The notes beneath the pieces were generated by a model. The model was not told where the DNA came from and did not search any database. It saw nothing but the letters and a program-made list of their open reading frames with translations. A DNA stretch of 64,000 nucleotides from Salinicola tamaricis (GTDB lineage Bacteria > Pseudomonadota > Gammaproteobacteria > Pseudomonadales > Halomonadaceae): the NCBI RefSeq assembly GCF_003006155.1, contig NZ_CP023559.1, positions 3,534,001 through 3,598,000 of the forward strand, written 5' to 3'. The first letter of the stretch is position 1, and every line of letters starts with the position of its first letter. This document shows, piece after piece, positions 12,110 through 20,951 of this stretch. A program made the translations under genes and the position numbers.

Positions 12110-14189
12110 ACGCGCTGACCCAGTGGTTCGGCCGGCAACAATTGTCCGGTAACTCACAGTTGAAGCTGCTGGCCGGCCCGGTGCTGATCATCATGATTCT
12201 GAGCATGATGATCCTGCCGCTGCCGCCGTTCGCGCTCGATCTCTTCTTCACTTTCAATATCGCGCTCTCGATCATGGTGCTGCTGGTCAGCATGTTCACC
12301 GAGAAGCCGCTCGACTTTGCTGCCTTCCCGGCGGTGCTGCTGTTCTCGACCCTGCTGCGGCTGTCACTCAACGTGGCCTCGACCCGTGTCGTCCTCATGG
12401 ATGGGCATGAGGGGGGAGACGCTGCGGGCAAGGTGATCGAAGCTTTCGGGGCTTTCTTGATCGGCGGCAACTTCGCCGTGGGGCTGGTGGTGTTTTTGAT
12501 TCTGGTAGTGATCAACTTCATGGTCATCACCAAGGGGGCGGGGCGTATCGCCGAGGTCGGCGCGCGCTTCACCCTCGACTCCATGCCCGGCAAGCAGATG
12601 GCGATCGATGCCGACCTCAACGCCGGTCTGATCGGTGAAGAGGAAGCGCGCCGGCGGCGCAGCGAGATCAATCAGGAGTCCGAGTTCTACGGCTCCATGG
12701 ATGGTGCCAGTAAGTTCGTGCGTGGCGACGCCATGGCGGGGCTCTTGATCATGGTGATCAACCTGATCGGCGGGCTGATGATCGGTATCGGTCAGCACGG
12801 CATGCCGTTCGCCGAGGCGGCCAAGACCTATACGCTGCTCACCGTGGGTGACGGCCTGGTAGCGCAGATTCCGGCGCTGGTCATCTCCACCGCAGCGGGT
12901 GTCACTGTCTCCCGCGTCAACACCGACCAGGACGTCGGTCAGCAGCTGCTCAGCCAGCTGTTCAACAATCCGCGGGTCATGTACCTCGCCGCCGGCGTGA
13001 TGACGCTGCTCGGGGTCATTCCCGGTATGCCCAACCTGGTCTTTCTGCTGTTCGCGATCGCCCTCGGCAGTCTGGGATGGTGGCTGTCGCGACAGAATCA
13101 GCAGCAGGCGGCACAGCGCGTGGAGGAGAAAGCGCCCGCTGCGGTGCAGGAAACCCCGGAGGCGAGCTGGGACGATGTGCAGCTGGTCGACACCCTGGGG
13201 CTCGAGGTCGGGCACCGGTTGATTCCGCTGGTCGATCAGCGCCAGCAAGGCGAGTTGCTGGGGCGGATCAAGAGCGTGCGCAAAAAGTTTGCTCAGGACG
13301 TCGGCTTCCTGCCCTCGGTGGTGCATATCCGCGACAACCTCGAGCTCAGCCCCAATACCTACGTGATCACCCTCAAGGGGGTCGAGATCGGTCGCGCCGA
13401 GGCGTTCCCCGGACGCTGGCTGGCGATCGATCCGGGTCAGGTGTCCGGTGCGATCGATGGCGTCGAGACCGAGGATCCGGCATTCGGCCTCAAGGCCTAC
13501 TGGATCGATACCGCTCAGCGCGAGCGCGCACAGATCTACGGCTACACGGTGGTCGACGCCAGCACCGTGGTGGCGACCCATCTCAATCACCTGCTGCACG
13601 AGCATGCCGACGACATGCTGGGCCGTGCTGAGGTGCAGCAGCTGCTGGACAAGGTCTCCGAGCAGCAGAAGTCGCTGGTCGAGGACGTGGTGCCAAAGCT
13701 CGTTCCGCTCACCACGGTGCAGCGTATCCTGCAGAACCTGCTTGCCGAAGACGTGCCGATTCGCGACATGCACACCATTCTCGATGTGCTCGCCGAGTTC
13801 GCGCCGCAGCAGACCGACGCCAACGAACTTACCGCGATCGTTCGCGTGGCACTGGGCCGTGCCATCACCCAGCAGTGGTTCCCCGGACACGAGCCGATGC
13901 ATGTCATCGGTCTCGAACCGCGTCTCGAGCAGGTGCTGACCCAGGCACTCAATAACGGTGGGGCGCTCGAGCCGGGGTTGGCCGATACCCTGATGAAGCA
14001 GCACTGCCGCCGCGGTCGAGCGTCAGCAGAGCCGTGACGAGCCCGCGTGCTGGTGGTCCAACACGGCTTGCGCGCGCTGCTGGCGCGTTCCTGCGGCGCC
14101 AGATCAAGTCACTGGTGGTGCTCTCCCAGGCCGAGATACCCGATGACCGCTCGCTGCGGGTCACCGCGACCATTGGTGGTAACGGCTGA
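12106..14189 (+). CDS. flhA: Flagellar export gate protein FlhA (C-terminal frameshifts)
   Basis: Ion-conducting export gate. The N-terminal half has eight predicted membrane segments and the conserved cytoplasmic loop around GGRIAEVGARFTLDSMPGKQMAIDADL. The C-terminal cytoplasmic ring domain follows (ELLGRIKSVRKKFAQDVGFLPSVVHIRDN, LAEDVPIRDMHTILDVLAEF). The unbroken frame stops at 14037. About three one-base breaks (near 13999, 14040 and 14090) hide the usual end, VLVVQHGLRALLARFLRRQIK, then LRVTATIGGNG. With these repaired the gene ends at 14187-14189 and overlaps the flhE start. Confidence 0.94.
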
Positions 14190-14635
14190 TGTCTCGCGCG
14201 GCACGGATGTCTCTGGCGCTGGCGATGTGCGCTACGCTGGGAACGAGTGCCGCGGTGGCCGCGGCGGCCGGCTCCTGGGTCGGCGCGCTGCCACGGCAGG
14301 TGGTGGTGGCCAGTCAACGCGCGCTGAGCAGCGATCCGGTCATGCCCCCCGCGCACCTCGGCCAGGCCAGCGTCACCCGCGTGGCCTGGCGCTTCGACGT
14401 CGAGGGCCCGGTGCAGGGGCTCGAGGCGCGGCTGTGCCAGGCCGAACTCTGCGTGGTGTTGGACGCGACCCATGGCAGCACCCGGCGCTTTGCCGGCCGA
14501 GATGCCGCGCAGCCGCTGAGGTTCTGGTTCCGTCTACGCCCGCAGAGTGGAGCGCGCGCGGTGATCAGCCGAGGCCAGGTCATGGTGGATTTCGCGCGTG
14601 GCACACCGCCGCCGCGCGACAAAAAGGCAAAATAG
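14189..14635 (+). CDS. flhE: Flagellar periplasmic protein FlhE
   Basis: A 148-residue protein with an N-terminal signal peptide (about residues 1-27). The core matches FlhE of enteric bacteria: VTRVAWRFDVEGP, ARLCQAELCVVLDATHGST with its cysteine pair, PLRFWFRL and VISRGQVMVDF. In enterics FlhE is a periplasmic protein reported to limit proton leak through the export gate. Its place directly after flhA, overlapping its repaired stop, matches the flhBAE order. The identification comes from reading the motif pattern, without a search. Confidence 0.85.
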   Translation: MSRAARMSLALAMCATLGTSAAVAAAAGSWVGALPRQVVVASQRALSSDPVMPPAHLGQASVTRVAWRFDVEGPVQGLEARLCQAELCVVLDATHGSTRRFAGRDAAQPLRFWFRLRPQSGARAVISRGQVMVDFARGTPPPRDKKAK

Positions 14636-14745
14636 CGTACCCGAGCACGGGAGTTTGACGGCTAGCCCTGGCCCTGGCTGTGCATAATGGATCGACTGGC
14701 ACTGCTCTTAGGTCGTGCCGGACGGGTTAATCACGAGGCGATTCG

Positions 14746-15447
14746 ATGTATACCGTACAGGGCAAGATCGATCAGCGGGCAATGATCGAACAGTACATGC
14801 CGATGGTGAGGCGACACGCTCTCTCGTTGCAGGTTCGGCTGCCCGCGAGTGTCGAACTCGATGACCTGATCCAGGCCGGCATGGTGGGGTTGCTCGACGC
14901 CATGGGGCGCTACGACGACAATGCCCATGGCGCCAGCTTCTCCACCTACGCCAATCAGCGTATTCGTGGGGCGATGATCGACGAGCTGCGCAGCCGTGAC
15001 TGGATGCCGCGCAGCGTGCGCCGTAATGCGCGAGCCCTCGATCAGGCAGTCGGGCGCCTGGAGCAGCGACTCGGGCGCACGCCCGAAGAGCGCGAGATCG
15101 CCCAGGAGATGGGCATCTCTCAGAGCGAATACCACCAGCTGCTGACAGATGCCAATAACGGTTTCCTGCTCGCCTACGATGAGAGCGACAGCGAGAACGG
15201 CGTGGGCGCGGTCAGCGAGGGCGGGCCGCCGTCACCCTTCGAGGCGCTGCTCGATGGTGACAATCGCGAGCGCCTGATGGCGGCGATCGATGCACTGCCG
15301 GAGCGCGAGAAGCTGCTGCTGGGGCTCTACTACCAGGAGGAGCTGAATCTCAAGGAGATTGGCGCGGTGCTGGGGGTGAGTGAGTCTCGCGTGTGTCAGT
15401 TGCACAGCCAGGCGGTGGCCCGCCTGCGTAGCCGTCTGGTCAACTAG
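14746..15447 (+). CDS. fliA: Flagellar sigma factor FliA (sigma-28)
   Basis: Directs RNA polymerase to late flagellar and chemotaxis promoters and is held inactive by FlgM. The 233-residue protein has sigma region 2 (VELDDLIQAGMVGLLDAMGRYD, FSTYANQRIRGAMIDELR), region 3 (SRDWMPRSVRRNAR) and region 4 with its helix-turn-helix (NLKEIGAVLGVSESRVCQLHSQAVARL). The promoters found in this window match its known consensus. A strong terminator follows. Confidence 0.97.
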   Translation: MYTVQGKIDQRAMIEQYMPMVRRHALSLQVRLPASVELDDLIQAGMVGLLDAMGRYDDNAHGASFSTYANQRIRGAMIDELRSRDWMPRSVRRNARALDQAVGRLEQRLGRTPEEREIAQEMGISQSEYHQLLTDANNGFLLAYDESDSENGVGAVSEGGPPSPFEALLDGDNRERLMAAIDALPEREKLLLGLYYQEELNLKEIGAVLGVSESRVCQLHSQAVARLRSRLVN

Positions 15448-15493
15448 GTTTTTTACGAAAATGGCCTACGCTCGCCGACTTGTCGCACAAACC
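15444..15493. repeat. Dispersed 50-bp element, copy 1
   Basis: Aligns without gaps to 35016-35065 at roughly three quarters identity. The shared core includes ACGAAAA, then GCTCGC, GACTT and ACAAACC. It overlaps the fliA stop codon. In copy 2 the ends form an ACGAAAA / TTTTCGT inverted repeat. Confidence 0.6.
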
Positions 15494-15578
15494 TTACGCC
15501 GTCTGGTCGACGGTGATCGCCGGATCGACTGACCGCTTCCTGACACTGGCCGCGCTGGCGGCCGTCTATGCGCGTCCC

Positions 15579-15620
15579 GCGACCCGGGCGAAGTCTGTCT
15601 TCGCCCGGGTCGCCGCTTTT
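15579..15620 (+). terminator. Rho-independent terminator after fliA
   Basis: Perfect 15-bp GC-rich stem (15579-15593 with 15599-15613), a 5-base loop, then CGCTTTT. It separates fliA from the convergent pqi genes. Confidence 0.9.
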
Positions 15621-15664
15621 CTGGCGCGGCGTCTTTCCGGTCTGGCCCAGGGCTGCGATCAGAC

Positions 15665-16330
15665 TCAGGGGCTCGCCCTGCCGCTCGGGTGTGCTAGTTC
15701 GCTGGCAATGCGCTCACCAACCGCTTCCCAAGCCTCGCCCAGAGTGCGCACCAGCGCCGGATAGCCATCGGCGGTGAGCGGCCGGGTGATGTTGAAGGGT
15801 ACCTGGCGCACCACGCGGTTGCCCTCGCGCAACTGCCACTCGCCCGACACCACCGCCTGACCGTCATAGCGGCCCTGGAAGCGATCCACCTCGACGCTGA
15901 GACGTGCGTCACTGCCGCTGCCCGCCCCCAGTACCAGGGTCTGCGGCAACGCCTGAGTCAGGGTCTGGCGCAGGTTACGGGTCAGCTGACTGCCCAGGCT
16001 GTCGGCCCACAGGTTCTGATTGGCGCTATTGAGCTCGATATCGCTCAACTGCATCACGATGCCTTCCTGATCCAGATAGCTCGAGATCGCCACCGGCTGC
16101 ACCACCAGCGTCGACGTGCTGACGCCGGTCACCGGTGTCACGTCGCCGGCCGCCGGCAGGACATAGCGGCTGGGAGTGCTGGGCGTGCCGGCACAGCCGG
16201 CCAGGGTGAACAGGCCGGCGACCAGCAGCAGGCCGAGGGCATGGCGGCGTACACGCCCCTTTCGTGCCGGTACCCGGCGCTGCATCTGGGGTATCGATAG
16301 GGTGGGCAGTGTCGCGGAAGACGATCTCAT
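15665..16330 (-). CDS. pqiC: PqiC outer-membrane lipoprotein
   Basis: Auxiliary lipoprotein of the PqiABC intermembrane transport system. The 221-residue product has a basic N terminus, a hydrophobic segment and the lipobox LAGC (about residues 43-46). The mature part has the family pattern SRYVLP, VAISSYLDQEGIVMQLSDIELN and LRQTLTQALP. The ATG overlaps the pqiB stop (ATGA), so it is the last gene of a pqiA-pqiB-pqiC operon transcribed towards fliA. Confidence 0.9.
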   Translation of the reverse strand: MRSSSATLPTLSIPQMQRRVPARKGRVRRHALGLLLVAGLFTLAGCAGTPSTPSRYVLPAAGDVTPVTGVSTSTLVVQPVAISSYLDQEGIVMQLSDIELNSANQNLWADSLGSQLTRNLRQTLTQALPQTLVLGAGSGSDARLSVEVDRFQGRYDGQAVVSGEWQLREGNRVVRQVPFNITRPLTADGYPALVRTLGEAWEAVGERIASELAHPSGRASP

Positions 16331-17972
16331 GGTGCGGCCCTCGGCGTGGGATCGGCCTGAACCTCACGATCGAAGATCAGGGCATTGGGTTTCTCGCTCA
16401 GCGTGCGTGCCACCGGCTGCAGGTCGCGCATCAGCTGCTCCAGTTGCTTGAGCGTATCGTTGAGCTGGCGGTAGCCGGACGATCCCGAGGAGAAGCCGTT
16501 CAGGGTGTTCTGCAGCTCCTCGAGGGTGTCGTTGACGCTGCCCGGCAGTTGCTGGGTGGCCGGATCGGAGACGATCGCATTGACCGACTCGGCAATCTGC
16601 TGCACCGCTCGGGTCTTCTGCGAGGTCTGCATGGTCTTGTCGAGACTCGACAGGATCGGCTCGATCTTGAGGTCGTTGAGCTTGTCGAGCAGGTTGGAGA
16701 CCTTCTGTTCGATCTGCGCGAAGCCGCCGGAGACCGTCGGGAAGACCGGCTTGCCGTCGAACGTCATCGGCTTGTAGGCGGGGGCGTCATCGCTGAAGTT
16801 GAGGTCGACGAAGAGCGCGCCGGTGAGCAGGTTGCCGGCCTTGAGCGTGGCGCGCAGACCGAGATCCTTGAACATCTTCTCGAAGCGCTGGCGCACCTCT
16901 TGATCGTCGATCTTCTCGTTGATGTCCTCGCCGCTCTCCAGCCGCTGCGGTTCGATCCGGATCAGTACCGGAATCGCGAACTGGTTGAGGCCGTCCGGCT
17001 GCGGTGCGGTGAAGTGCCACGGTACCGAGACCACGGTGCCCACGCGTACGCCGCGATACTCCACCGGCGCGCCGCGGCTCAGGCCGCGCACGGTATCATC
17101 GACCAGCAGCACGTACTCGACGTACTGGTCGTAGGTCCCTTCGCGGGCGCTCTCCTCGCTGTTGTAGAGCGTATAGGTGGCGTTCTGCTTGGCCGGACTG
17201 CCCTGGGTCACGTCCTCGGGCACACCGAAGGTGACACCGCCGCTGATCAGGGTCTCGAACGAATCCAGGTTGACGCTGACGCCCTCGGAGTTGAGCTGCA
17301 CATCGATGCCCGAGGCGCTCCAAAAGCGCGTGGTGTCGGTCACCAGCGAATCGTAAGGTGCCTGAATGAACAGGCGGTGGCGCATCTCGCGCTTCTCGGG
17401 GTCGAAGTCGGTACTTTCCACCCGACCCACGGTGTAGCCCTGGTAGGTGACCGGGTCGCCGGCGCTGAGCGAGTTGCCCACCTGACTGACCAGATTGATG
17501 CGCAGCCCCGGCGCATCGGGCGGGGCGACCGGCGGCTGGTCGAGCACCTCGAAGTGATCCTGATATTTGTCGCTCTTGCCCGGCGCCAGCTGGATGTAGG
17601 CGCCTGAAGCACCGTGCCCAGCCCGCTGATGCCTTCGCGGCCGATACGCGGCTTGACCCCCAGAAGCGAGTGTCGCTGTTGAGCATGCGTCCGGCATCGC
17701 TGGACATGCGCGCGGTCACCACGGTATGGGAGAGGTCGTCGGAGAGGCGCACGCTCTCGACGTGTCCGACCTCGACGTTGCGTGTCTTGATCAGCGTCTT
17801 GCCGGCCTCGATGCCCTCGGCATTCTCCATGTCCAGGGTCACCAGCGGGCCGCGGCTGGAGAGAGTGTCCCATACCATCCAGGCACCGATCAGCGCCGCC
17901 AGCAGCGGCACGATCCAGATCGGCGACAGGCGCGACTGGAAAGCGCTTGGCGCGCTGCAGCGAATCAGACAT
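16327..17972 (-). CDS. pqiB: PqiB, MCE-domain lipid transport tunnel protein (about three frameshifts)
   Basis: Forms a periplasm-spanning MCE needle for lipid movement between membranes. The N terminus (MSDSLQRAKR, then after a break FQSRLSPIWIVPLLAALIGAW) gives one TM anchor. MCE repeats follow: GIEAGKTLIKTRNVEVGHV; PVTYQGYTVGRVES; GAPVEYRGVRVGTVVSV. A C-terminal helical region ends ALIFDREVQ. The frame breaks near 17940, 17665 and 17613; from 17697 down to 16327 it is unbroken. It overlaps pqiA upstream by 8 bases and pqiC downstream by 4. Confidence 0.92.
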
Positions 17973-19338
17973 CGTCGGCTTCCTTGACCGGAGAGTAGGG
18001 GGACTGGCGCTTGAGCGCCGCTGGCATGTGGGGCTGCACGTCGCGCGTGTCCCAGATCAGGCGCGCATCGAAGGTGATCGCCGCCAGCATGGTGATCACC
18101 ACCACCGAGGCGAAGGCGAGCGCCGCCGGCCCCGGCGTGATGGCCAGCAGCGAACCGGCATGCACCAGGGAGACCAGGATGGCCACCACGAAGACATCGA
18201 TCATCGACCAGCGGCCGATGAACTCGGTGATGCGATAGAGCTTGAGTCGCTTGTGGCGGTAGCTGAGCTGGCCGCGTCTGCGGACCACGATACATAGCCA
18301 CGCCATGGCCATAATCTTGCCGATGGGCACCACCACGCTGGCGGTGAAGATGATCAGCGCGATCGGCCAGTCACCATGGGAAAGAAAGATCAGCACCCCG
18401 CCAATGATGGTGGACGGGGTCTCACTGCCTAGCGAGGTGGTGGTCATGATCGGATAGAGGTTGGCCGGGATATAGAGGATCACCGCTGCCAGCAGCAGGG
18501 CCCAGGTGCGCTGCAGGCTGTGCGCGTTGCGAAAGCGCAGCCGTTCGCCACAGCGCGCGCAGCGCCCGCGGCCGAAGTGGCTCAGCCGATTGACCAGGCC
18601 GCAGGTGGGGCAGCCGGTCACGCCCTGCGCTGCCGCCGGTTCGCCGAGCCGGCAGTGCTCCGGCGCCGGCGGCTCGCCAGCAAGCGAGAACCACATCCAG
18701 TCGATGTCCAGCGAGCGCGAGGTCCACAGCAGCAGCAGGGCAAAGGCGCAGAACGACCAGAATGAAAGCCCCAGGTCGACCGAAGCCATGCCCGCGATCT
18801 TGATCAGGCTGACCAGAGCGCCGATCACAAAGACATCCGCCATCATCCACGGCGACAGCTGCACCAGGGCGCGCGCGATGCGCCGGCTGCGCGGTAACGG
18901 TCGACGGCGCAGCAGGCCGATCTGCAGCCAGATCACACTGAGCAGATAGAACACCGGGAGCACCACGACGGTAAGAAGTACCAGAATACCGACGAAAGGT
19001 TCGTGGAAGTCGACCAGGCTGATCGCGGTATCGGTCAACTGAATGGCGTTGCTGACCCCGCGCGCTTCGAAGCGAATGAAGGGAAAGCTCAGCGCCGCCA
19101 CGAGTGCGATCAGCGCGGTGATCGCCAACGCCAGACTGCGCTGAGCCGGGCGCGCGTGGCGATGACTCAAGGTATGACCGCAGCGCGGGCAACTGGCGCG
19201 CTGGTGGGGTCGCAGCGGTGGTAGTGCCACCAGCAGGTCGCACTCATGGCAGGCACGCAGCCGTCGGCGGCGCGCGGTGGGGTGCCACGGCGCAGTATCC
19301 TGAGCGACAGGGTGGTCGATACGCAGAGAGGCAATCAA
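17965..19338 (-). CDS. pqiA: PqiA inner-membrane protein
   Basis: Integral membrane partner of PqiB. The 457-residue protein has two similar halves, each opening with a Cys4 zinc-ribbon-like motif (ACHECDLL then CPRCGHTL; CPTCGLVNRL then CARCGERL) followed by four membrane segments. Conserved family stretches include WMMADVFVIGALVSLIKI and WSMIDVFVVAILVSLVHAG. It is intact and is the first gene of the operon. No pqi-type SoxS box was identified upstream. Confidence 0.95.
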   Translation of the reverse strand: MIASLRIDHPVAQDTAPWHPTARRRRLRACHECDLLVALPPLRPHQRASCPRCGHTLSHRHARPAQRSLALAITALIALVAALSFPFIRFEARGVSNAIQLTDTAISLVDFHEPFVGILVLLTVVVLPVFYLLSVIWLQIGLLRRRPLPRSRRIARALVQLSPWMMADVFVIGALVSLIKIAGMASVDLGLSFWSFCAFALLLLWTSRSLDIDWMWFSLAGEPPAPEHCRLGEPAAAQGVTGCPTCGLVNRLSHFGRGRCARCGERLRFRNAHSLQRTWALLLAAVILYIPANLYPIMTTTSLGSETPSTIIGGVLIFLSHGDWPIALIIFTASVVVPIGKIMAMAWLCIVVRRRGQLSYRHKRLKLYRITEFIGRWSMIDVFVVAILVSLVHAGSLLAITPGPAALAFASVVVITMLAAITFDARLIWDTRDVQPHMPAALKRQSPYSPVKEADDV

Positions 19339-19383
19339 GCTTCCTTCGAGTCGCGGTCGTGCCGGATCGTCATGTTACCTGAG

Positions 19384-19407
19384 TACATACATTCATGCAT
19401 GTTTGTT
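19384..19407. promoter_or_regulatory. AcrR/TtgR-like palindromic operator
   Basis: A 24-base imperfect palindrome starting TACATACATTC, with half-sites ACATACATTCATG and ACAAACATGCATG (inverted) matching at 11 of 13 positions. It closely resembles the operator I recall for E. coli AcrR. It lies between pqiA (leftwards) and the antiporter gene (rightwards). No TetR-family gene is in the window. Confidence 0.5.
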
Positions 19408-19412
19408 GGGTT

Positions 19413-19450
19413 GTTAGTACGTCACCGGAAAGTTAGTACGTCACCGGAAA
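19413..19450 (+). repeat. Exact 19-bp tandem duplication
   Basis: GTTAGTACGTCACCGGAAA occurs at 19413-19431 and again at 19432-19450, right beside the AcrR-like palindrome. It may be a paired regulatory site or a slippage duplication. Confidence 0.8.
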
Positions 19451-19573
19451 CGTGGAGCGCGATCCGCTAGGCGTGTGGGCGACGCTGGTTACGCATGCGC
19501 TCCGATACTATAGTAGGTCAAGGCGTGAGCGCCTTAGAAGAACAATCGCTTACGCGCCGTCGATGAGTAAAAC

Positions 19574-19593
19574 GCGCACCCCTCTGGGTGCGC
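19574..19593 (+). promoter_or_regulatory. Leader hairpin before the antiporter gene
   Basis: Perfect 8-bp stem GCGCACCC / GGGTGCGC with a 4-base loop, 30 bases upstream of ATG 19623 and just before its ribosome binding site (AAGGAGAAGG). There is no T-tract, so a role in mRNA stability or translation is as likely as termination. Confidence 0.45.
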
Positions 19594-19622
19594 TCGAATG
19601 ATCGCTAAGGAGAAGGATAGCC

Positions 19623-20591
19623 ATGCTGGCTCTTGGGGCAATCATCATTGGACTGGCGCTGCTCGTCTGGAGTGCCGACCGCTTCGTCGAGGGGGCGGCC
19701 TCCACCGCTGGCCATCTGGGACTGCCGCCGCTGCTGATCGGCATGCTGGTGATCGGCTTCGGCACCTCGGCGCCGGAGCTGATGGTCTCGGCACTGGCGG
19801 CGAGCCAGGGCAACCCGGGTTTGGCCCTGGGCAATGCCTACGGCTCCAATATTGCCAATATCGGCCTGATCGTCGGGCTGGTGGCGCTGATCAGCCCATT
19901 GCTGGTGAACTCGCAGGTCATTCGCCAGGAGTTGCCGCTGCTCGGCGTGGCGACCCTGGTCTCGCTCTGGTGCCTGCACGACGGGGATATCTCGCGCGGT
20001 GACGGCGTGCTGATGCTGGGCCTGCTGGCACTCTACCTGATCTACAGCGTGCTACGCGCGCGGCGTCAGGATGACGACACATTGGCAGTCGACGTCGAGA
20101 GTCACGCCGCAGCGCACGCCATGAGCCTCAAGCGCGGCCTGTTCTGGACCCTCGCCGGGCTGCTGCTGCTGATCGCCAGCTCGCGGCTGCTGGTATGGGG
20201 CGCGGTGAGCATCGCCCAGGCCCTGGGGGTCAGCGATCTGGTCATCGGCCTGACCGTGGTGGCGATCGGCACCTCGCTGCCGGAACTCGCCTCGTCGCTG
20301 GTGGCGGTGCGAAAAGGGGAGCACGATCTGGTACTCGGCAATGTGGTGGGCTCCAACTTCTTCAATACACTGGCGGTAGTGGGGTTGGCTGGGATGATTC
20401 ATCCAATCGCCGTGGATACGGTGGTGGTGACCCGAGACTGGCCGGTGATGGCGGGGCTGACCCTGGCGCTACTGGTCTTTGGCATCGGCCTGCGCGGCCG
20501 CCAGGGTCGGATCAATCGACTCGAAGGCGGGGCGCTGCTGGCCAGTTTCATCGCCTACACCACCTGGCTGGTCTCCACGGTACTGGTGTGA
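19623..20591 (+). CDS. Calcium/sodium antiporter, YrbG/CaCA family
   Basis: Inner-membrane cation exchanger of 322 residues with about ten membrane segments in two inverted halves. Each half carries the CaCA alpha-repeat signature: LVIGFGTSAPELMVSALAA with GNAYGSNIANIGL, and VVAIGTSLPELASSLVA with GNVVGSNFFNTLAV. The conserved acidic and polar residues that bind Ca2+ or Na+ are present in both. A strong AAGGAGAAGG site precedes the ATG. It is monocistronic. The exchanged ions are inferred from the family. Confidence 0.93.
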   Translation: MLALGAIIIGLALLVWSADRFVEGAASTAGHLGLPPLLIGMLVIGFGTSAPELMVSALAASQGNPGLALGNAYGSNIANIGLIVGLVALISPLLVNSQVIRQELPLLGVATLVSLWCLHDGDISRGDGVLMLGLLALYLIYSVLRARRQDDDTLAVDVESHAAAHAMSLKRGLFWTLAGLLLLIASSRLLVWGAVSIAQALGVSDLVIGLTVVAIGTSLPELASSLVAVRKGEHDLVLGNVVGSNFFNTLAVVGLAGMIHPIAVDTVVVTRDWPVMAGLTLALLVFGIGLRGRQGRINRLEGGALLASFIAYTTWLVSTVLV

Positions 20592-20707
20592 GGCCGATGG
20601 CTCTCTAGTGAATAAGGGGCCGACAAAGGCAAGCGCCAGGAGTTGGCATATTGTCGCACCCCAGGGCGGGACGCTGGGCGTGCCGTTCCTGTATTGGGCG
20701 GCGCCAG

Positions 20708-20728
20708 GCCGCGTGGTTGGCGGCTTTT
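20708..20728 (+). terminator. Weak terminator after the antiporter gene
   Basis: GCCGC / GCGGC stem (20708-20712, 20720-20724) followed by TTTT. The rest of 20592-20951 holds no gene and presumably contains the cioAB promoter; no FNR-type palindrome was seen. Confidence 0.45.
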
Positions 20729-20951
20729 AGCAGATTTGCCTAATGTTTGCTCAGGGCCTGCGGCAGGACTGCGACATTGCGACATCGTGTGAGCGGCTGT
20801 CAGCGCCCGTATCATCATCGCCAAGACCTGCAAGGGTCGATCTCCGCCGACCTCGACGGCCGGTCACTATAGAGGGAGCGCGCCCGGCGGCGCGGATGGC
20901 TCCATCCGTTCAGCCGCTTCGCGACGCTCCCACGCATCCGAGGAGCCAGCC

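Noticed and set aside
12364..14004. A 546-codon open frame antisense to flhA
   Set aside because: Shadow frame of a conserved gene; no domain visible and composition typical of antisense to GC-rich coding.
16264..17607. A 447-codon forward frame opposite pqiB
   Set aside because: The minus strand encodes clear MCE repeats; the plus-strand translation has no recognisable fold.
19339..19622. Possible insertion-sequence remnant around the 19-bp repeat
   Set aside because: No transposase fragment, no paired terminal inverted repeats and no target duplication at the edges were seen. More generally, no transposase, integrase or tRNA gene was recognised anywhere in the window.
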